A DNA stretch of 64,000 bases from NCBI GenBank assembly GCA_964348795.1, contig CAYGDY010000004.1, forward strand, positions 1 to 64,000, given 5' to 3'. The position numbers and the translations under genes were made by a program. Shown in pieces: positions 60,030-64,000 of this stretch. This stretch comes from JADLAT01 sp964348795 (lineage in GTDB: Bacteria > Pseudomonadota > Alphaproteobacteria > Micavibrionales > Micavibrionaceae). Position 1 is the first letter of the stretch. The number at the start of each line of letters is the position of its first letter. The notes below the pieces were generated by a model. The model saw only the letters and a list, made by a program, of their open reading frames with translations. It searched no databases and had not been told where the DNA came from.

Positions 60030-62591
60030 GTGTCTGCGTCCTTTTTCATGCCATTGTATATGGGAATGATCGTGCATAACCAGGAGACTGAAGACCAGAA
60101 AGTATTTTTAACGGGGGCGCCGGCATCGGGGCCGCCCGCTTTTGTCATGCGCCAGACCTTGTTTTTGATCATCGGGTTCGTGTTATGCGGGGGGGCGTTC
60201 GTCGCGTTGCAGACCTTTACAGGGACTGTTGTGCGGGACGAGCGGGCCCGCATGTCAGAACGTCTGGCCCACGAGATCAACGGGACTTTGGAAGAATACG
60301 AACGGTCTTTGGATATCATCGTTAAAATCATAAAGGACGGCGGATCGGAGCAGACGTTGCAAGCGACTCCGGACTCCGGTCAGGCGGGGCTTTTTTACAA
60401 CGGATTTTCACAGGTGCTGTGGTTCTATCAAAAACCGCAACAGGGCTGGACGTTTGCAGAGTTTTTTCAAAGACCCGATAGCAAGCCCCTGAAGGCGGAT
60501 GCCAAAAACCTGTCGTATTTTCTTGCGCAAGGGGCGCTCACTTTTTCCAAAGCCCGTATTGTCGAGGGGGTTGACGGATTTGAAGCACCGGCAGAAGGGG
60601 CTCTGGGTTCTGTCATCTCCTCCCCTTTTGTCGTGGTGCAGGCGGTGGAAACGGGCAAGCCTGAAAAAGGATTTCTTGTCGGTGTCATCACTTTGAATCA
60701 TGCTTTCGATCCGGCGTGGCTGACAGCGCACGAGACGTTTGAATTCTTGCACATCCATGAAATAGAGAAAAACAAGACGCTGTGGGCGCTGGAGAGACGC
60801 ACAGCGCCGGATAACGGGGCAGGGAATCCTTTCGATGTTTTTGCCGAGTACAGGTACGAGGTTCCCTTTGCCGGTAAAACACTGGTGATTTCAGACCGGA
60901 TGGCGGGTAACGCCACCGCGCATGTTTTGATGATATTGCCCTTCGTGGTGGTGGGGGCGGGTTGTGTTTTGGTGCTGGCGGTGTGGTTCTCGTTTGAGAA
61001 CAGGCGCAAGAGTGTCATTGTAGTGGCGCAAAAGAATTTTGAATTACAGGGCGAGCGGCTTGAAAAGGCGCGTCTTGATCGTGCCCTGAAAAACTCGGAC
61101 AAGGAAAACCGTTCCGTGATCAATTCGATCAAGGATGCGGTATTCGAGGTTGACCGACACGGGCAGGTGGTGTTTTTAAACAGGGCCTGGTCTGTCTTGT
61201 CCGGCTTTGAAATTGTGCAGTCTCTCGGGCAGAATTTTATCAGAATGCTACACCCCAAGGATCAGGCGGAGATGAGCGATTTCTTTGCGGAGATGCTCGA
61301 AGGGACGCGGGAGATTATCCACAAACAGACCCAGATTTTAACAGAGAATGGCACCTTTCGGGCTGTCGAGCTGTATCTGTCTGTCATCAAAAAAGATGCG
61401 GAACGGGGTATTCGCTACATTGGAAGTATGAGCAACATGGAGGAGCGGCGGCGGGTTGAAAAGGCGCTGGGTGAGGTGGAGAAAAAATATCGCTCGATTG
61501 TGGAGCATGCGGCGGGCGGAATATACCAGCTGACTTCGGAGGGTCTGTATCTGAGTGCCAACCCCGCGATGGCCCGTATTTTAGGGTATGAGACGCCTGA
61601 ACAGCTTTTGCGGCTGGTGAAGAACTGCAACGAAAGTGTGTATGTGAATGCCTTCCAGCGTGAAGAGTTTTATCAGGATCTGGCGCAGAATGATGTGGTG
61701 CATAACTATGAATTTCAGGTGCATCGGCGGGATGGCGCTGTCATATGGGTGAATGAAAATGCCAGAGCGGTCAAGGATGAAAATGGCAAGCTCCTGTTCG
61801 TGGAGGGGAGCATAGAGGATATTACGGAGCGCAAGGAATCCGATGCGGAAATCCGGCGCGCCAAGATCCAGTCGGATTTGGCAAACCGTGCGAAATCGGA
61901 ATTTTTATCCAATATGAGTCATGAACTCCGTACACCCCTGAACTCGATTATCGGGTTTTCTGAAATGATCAAGAATGAGGTCCTCGGGCCCATAGAGCAA
62001 AAAACCTATCAGGAATATGCCCGTGATATCCATGAGAGCGGACGCCGACTCCTGAAAGTGATCAACGAGATTTTGGACATTTCCAAGATCGAGGTGGGAG
62101 AACGGCAACTCAACGAAGGCATTGTCAATATGGAACAGGTTGTGGGTGCTTCGCTGGATATGCTCTCCGTCAAGATATCCAACGCGCATCTGTCGGTGTC
62201 TCTTGCGCTGGAGGGTGTGCCGGAAGTTATAGGGGAAGAACTGGCCCTGAAGCAGATTGTCCTGAACCTGCTCTCGAACGCTGTGAAATTTACGCCCGAA
62301 GGCGGGCGGATTACCGTTTCAGCCCATGTCGGGAAAAACGGGCGTTTTCATTTTTCTGTGACAGATACAGGGATCGGACTGGATGAGTATGAAATCAAGA
62401 AGGCCCTGTCCCCCTTCGGCCAGATGGACAATGCCCTGAGCCGGAGCGGATCGGGTACGGGGCTGGGTCTGACACTTGTGGACGCGCTGGTGAAAATCCA
62501 TGGCGGGGAATTCGAGCTCTTTTCCCAGAAGGGGATCGGCACCACGGCCACGATGATTTTGCCGGCGGAGCGGGTTGTCAGAAAACGGTAG
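60030..62591 (+). CDS. DivJ/PleC-like PAS sensor histidine kinase
   Basis: An 853-residue membrane kinase. Helices at about residues 40-62 and 298-322 frame a 230-residue CHASE-like sensor. Two PAS domains follow (about 365-470 and 480-600), then HisKA with His631 (SNMSHELRTPLNSIIGFSEM) and NEVLGPIEQKTYQEYARDIH, characteristic of the DivJ/PleC/PdhS group that acts on DivK. The ATPase domain has NLLSNAVKFTPEGG and GTGLGLTL. GTG at 60030 has RBS gaggga. No regulator gene is adjacent. Confidence 0.88.
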   Translation: MSASFFMPLYMGMIVHNQETEDQKVFLTGAPASGPPAFVMRQTLFLIIGFVLCGGAFVALQTFTGTVVRDERARMSERLAHEINGTLEEYERSLDIIVKIIKDGGSEQTLQATPDSGQAGLFYNGFSQVLWFYQKPQQGWTFAEFFQRPDSKPLKADAKNLSYFLAQGALTFSKARIVEGVDGFEAPAEGALGSVISSPFVVVQAVETGKPEKGFLVGVITLNHAFDPAWLTAHETFEFLHIHEIEKNKTLWALERRTAPDNGAGNPFDVFAEYRYEVPFAGKTLVISDRMAGNATAHVLMILPFVVVGAGCVLVLAVWFSFENRRKSVIVVAQKNFELQGERLEKARLDRALKNSDKENRSVINSIKDAVFEVDRHGQVVFLNRAWSVLSGFEIVQSLGQNFIRMLHPKDQAEMSDFFAEMLEGTREIIHKQTQILTENGTFRAVELYLSVIKKDAERGIRYIGSMSNMEERRRVEKALGEVEKKYRSIVEHAAGGIYQLTSEGLYLSANPAMARILGYETPEQLLRLVKNCNESVYVNAFQREEFYQDLAQNDVVHNYEFQVHRRDGAVIWVNENARAVKDENGKLLFVEGSIEDITERKESDAEIRRAKIQSDLANRAKSEFLSNMSHELRTPLNSIIGFSEMIKNEVLGPIEQKTYQEYARDIHESGRRLLKVINEILDISKIEVGERQLNEGIVNMEQVVGASLDMLSVKISNAHLSVSLALEGVPEVIGEELALKQIVLNLLSNAVKFTPEGGRITVSAHVGKNGRFHFSVTDTGIGLDEYEIKKALSPFGQMDNALSRSGSGTGLGLTLVDALVKIHGGEFELFSQKGIGTTATMILPAERVVRKR

Positions 62592-62609
62592 CGGACTTTC
62601 GCCTCTCTC

Positions 62610-63224
62610 TCAAAAATCATCGTCCGTATAATGCAATACGCGCCGCGCCGTATCGAATGAAAATCCTGCGCGGGCCATACGGGAGAGGTCTTTTTGCGGT
62701 TCGGGTTCCCCGCGCGTCCTGAACGGGCCCAGCCTTTTTTTCTGTGCATGACGCAGGGCGGCCTGAAATTCGGCCTCCTGCGGGTCGGTGTGGGTTTCGG
62801 TGTCAAGCTGGCCCAATGTTTCCGTTGTCATCGGCGCCGGCACGCCCTTGACCAGCATTTTGACCTGAATGGCCCGTGCGGATTTTCCGCTCCGGCGCAG
62901 ACTGGTGATCTGGGCTTTGGCGTAGAGGGGATCGTTCAGCAGTCCGGCGCGCACGAAGGTTTCTATGAGTGTTTCAAGCAGGGCGTGGCATGTGGTTTCG
63001 TCCTGATCGGGATGGGCCGTGCAGGATTTGCGAATCTTGCGCCGCATGACCGTTCTGAAATGCGCGGTACTGGCTGAAAAGCGCTCCAGATAATACAGGC
63101 CTGCATTATGCAGGTAAGAGGCCGTAATTTTTTTTGGTATTTTTTCTGCTTTGCGCACCGGTTTTTTCGGGTGTGGGGCCCCTGTCGTCTTGTCATTCTG
63201 CCGGAACGGTTTATCTTGGCTCAT
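62610..63224 (-). CDS. recX: RecX-family regulatory protein
   Basis: A 204-residue RecX-type repeat protein, a modulator of RecA filaments. SYLHNAGLYYLERFSASTAHF is the first repeat (typical Y-L-R-R-S variant), ETFVRAGLLNDPLYAKAQI the second, and GFSFDTARRVL the last. Start ATG at 63224 (MSQDKPFRQ). recA is not in the window. Confidence 0.82.
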   Translation of the reverse strand: MSQDKPFRQNDKTTGAPHPKKPVRKAEKIPKKITASYLHNAGLYYLERFSASTAHFRTVMRRKIRKSCTAHPDQDETTCHALLETLIETFVRAGLLNDPLYAKAQITSLRRSGKSARAIQVKMLVKGVPAPMTTETLGQLDTETHTDPQEAEFQAALRHAQKKRLGPFRTRGEPEPQKDLSRMARAGFSFDTARRVLHYTDDDF

Positions 63225-63251
63225 GACCACACTATAAGCGAGAACGCCCCC

Positions 63252-64000
63252 ATGATGCCAGAGCCTTTGAAAATCAAGACGATCAATACCATTGGTCTGT
63301 ATACACTCGTGCAACGGGAGGTCGGGCGCTTTTTGAATGTGTATCTCCAGACAATCGTTGCGCCTGTCGTGAGCACGGGGCTGTTTTACACCGTGTTTGC
63401 GCTGGCCTTTGGCGGGACGTCCCGCATGATTGGAAATCTGCCGTTTCTGGAGTTTCTGGCGCCTGGCCTTGTGATGATGACGATGGTGCAAAACGCCTTT
63501 GCCAACACATCGTCTTCCATCGTGATTTCAAAGGTGCAGGGCAATATTGTGGATATCCTGCTCCCGCCCTTGTCGAGTTTCGAGCTCTATGCCGGCTTTA
63601 CACTGGGCGGAGTCCTTCGGGGGCTGGTCGTGGGAATTGTGACCGCCAGTGTCATGGCGCTGTTCGTGCCGATGCATATCCATGCACCGTTTTTGATTCT
63701 GGCTTATGCCCTGCTGGGGACGCTCCTGCTGGCTTCTGTCGGTGTGGCGGCGGGGATCTGGTCCGAAAAATTCGATCATATCGCCGCCGTGACAAACTTT
63801 ATTGTCACGCCCCTCACGTTTTTGTCGGGCACGTTTTATTCGGTGCGCCAGCTTCCGCCCTTTTGGGAGACTCTGGCGCATTATAACCCGTTTTTCTATA
63901 TGATCGACGGGTTTCGTTATGGATTCATCGGGCAGGCGGACGGGCACCCGTGGACGGGATTGCTGGTCTTGCTGGCCATGAACGCCGTGCTGGGATTGTT
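63252..64000 (+). CDS. ABC-2 type transporter permease (3' end beyond window)
   Basis: Open from the ATG at 63252 to the last base, so the C-terminus is missing. About 249 residues with six hydrophobic segments: FLAPGLVMMTMVQNAFANTS, the ABC-2 signature near LPPLSSFELYAGFTLGG, and FLSGTFYSVRQLPPFW typical of NodJ/YadH-like permeases. Lipid, polysaccharide or drug export is possible. Divergent from recX. Confidence 0.88.
   Translation, partial: MMPEPLKIKTINTIGLYTLVQREVGRFLNVYLQTIVAPVVSTGLFYTVFALAFGGTSRMIGNLPFLEFLAPGLVMMTMVQNAFANTSSSIVISKVQGNIVDILLPPLSSFELYAGFTLGGVLRGLVVGIVTASVMALFVPMHIHAPFLILAYALLGTLLLASVGVAAGIWSEKFDHIAAVTNFIVTPLTFLSGTFYSVRQLPPFWETLAHYNPFFYMIDGFRYGFIGQADGHPWTGLLVLLAMNAVLGL

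Noticed and set aside
1..64000. tRNA, rRNA, tmRNA and riboswitch genes
   Set aside because: Looked for cloverleaf arms, CCA ends and known conserved cores in the gaps by eye; none was convincing. A covariance-model search would be needed to exclude small RNAs.

Overview
The window is about 64 kb of chromosome from an alphaproteobacterium with roughly 55% GC. The evidence is a CpaA-F/TadBCD pilus locus, full CtrA-type boxes (TTAA-N7-TTAA), a DivJ/PleC-like kinase, TauE plus a TIGR02186-type protein, phasin, CcdAB, and the lgt-midA-pgeF and prs-rplY-pth-ychF gene orders. A Micavibrio-like lineage would fit but cannot be shown from sequence alone. A run of exactly 100 N inside a tandem repeat (33235-33334) marks a draft scaffold.

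Layout. 1-5.2 kb: a 5'-cut SGNH hydrolase, an M20 amidohydrolase, an orphan yejE, a GIY-YIG gene buried in repeats, and a ferredoxin-NADP reductase. 5.2-11.2 kb: ccdAB, then a sulfate assimilation run (cysI, a met8-type gene, cysH, cobA, all minus strand) that is interrupted by an AT-rich island holding a MazF/PemK-like toxin gene, an HTH gene and a probable small RNA; 59-bp perfect direct repeats bound the island. 11.5-16.2 kb: RTX protein, GH13 glucosidase, cyclophilin. 16.3-23.1 kb: a minus-strand arginine cluster (DUF1611, argC, argB, argD, argF) ending in a PLP sulfur-amino-acid enzyme. 23.7-36.6 kb: Tad pilus locus (flp, cpaA-F, tadB, tadC, an unknown gene, a CpaC N-domain protein, tadD); tadE/F/G are not here. 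36.6-43 kb: TauE/TIGR02186/UspA cassette, small lipoprotein, nfuA, a degenerate polysaccharide deacetylase, a RutE-like nitroreductase, tsaB. 43-52 kb: proC, ybjN, ubiK, lgt, midA, pgeF, prs, rplY, pth, ychF. 51.9-55.9 kb: a 1342-residue protein of unknown family with its own promoter and CtrA box. 56-64 kb: ilvE, OmpR/EnvZ-type pair, phasin, DivJ/PleC-like kinase, recX, and an ABC-2 permease cut by the window end.

Dispersed palindromic repeats fill most intergenic spaces. They belong to several families: the 'ggattgcttcg...cgcaatgacg' type, the 'gtcatcctgag...gaaggatct' type, the 'ctctccccagaggggagag' type, and longer composites. One copy has entered argC in frame and is translated. A 188-bp MITE-like element supplies the stop codon of an unknown gene in the Tad locus.

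Most notable leads: (i) a DUF1611 protein (family of the D-glutamate N-acetyltransferase DgcN) translationally coupled to argC, a candidate for the missing N-acetylglutamate synthase; (ii) the 1342-residue protein sharing a CtrA-type box with the flp pilin gene; (iii) the repeat-bounded toxin/HTH/small-RNA island; (iv) the in-frame repeat in ArgC. No tRNA, rRNA or CRISPR was seen.
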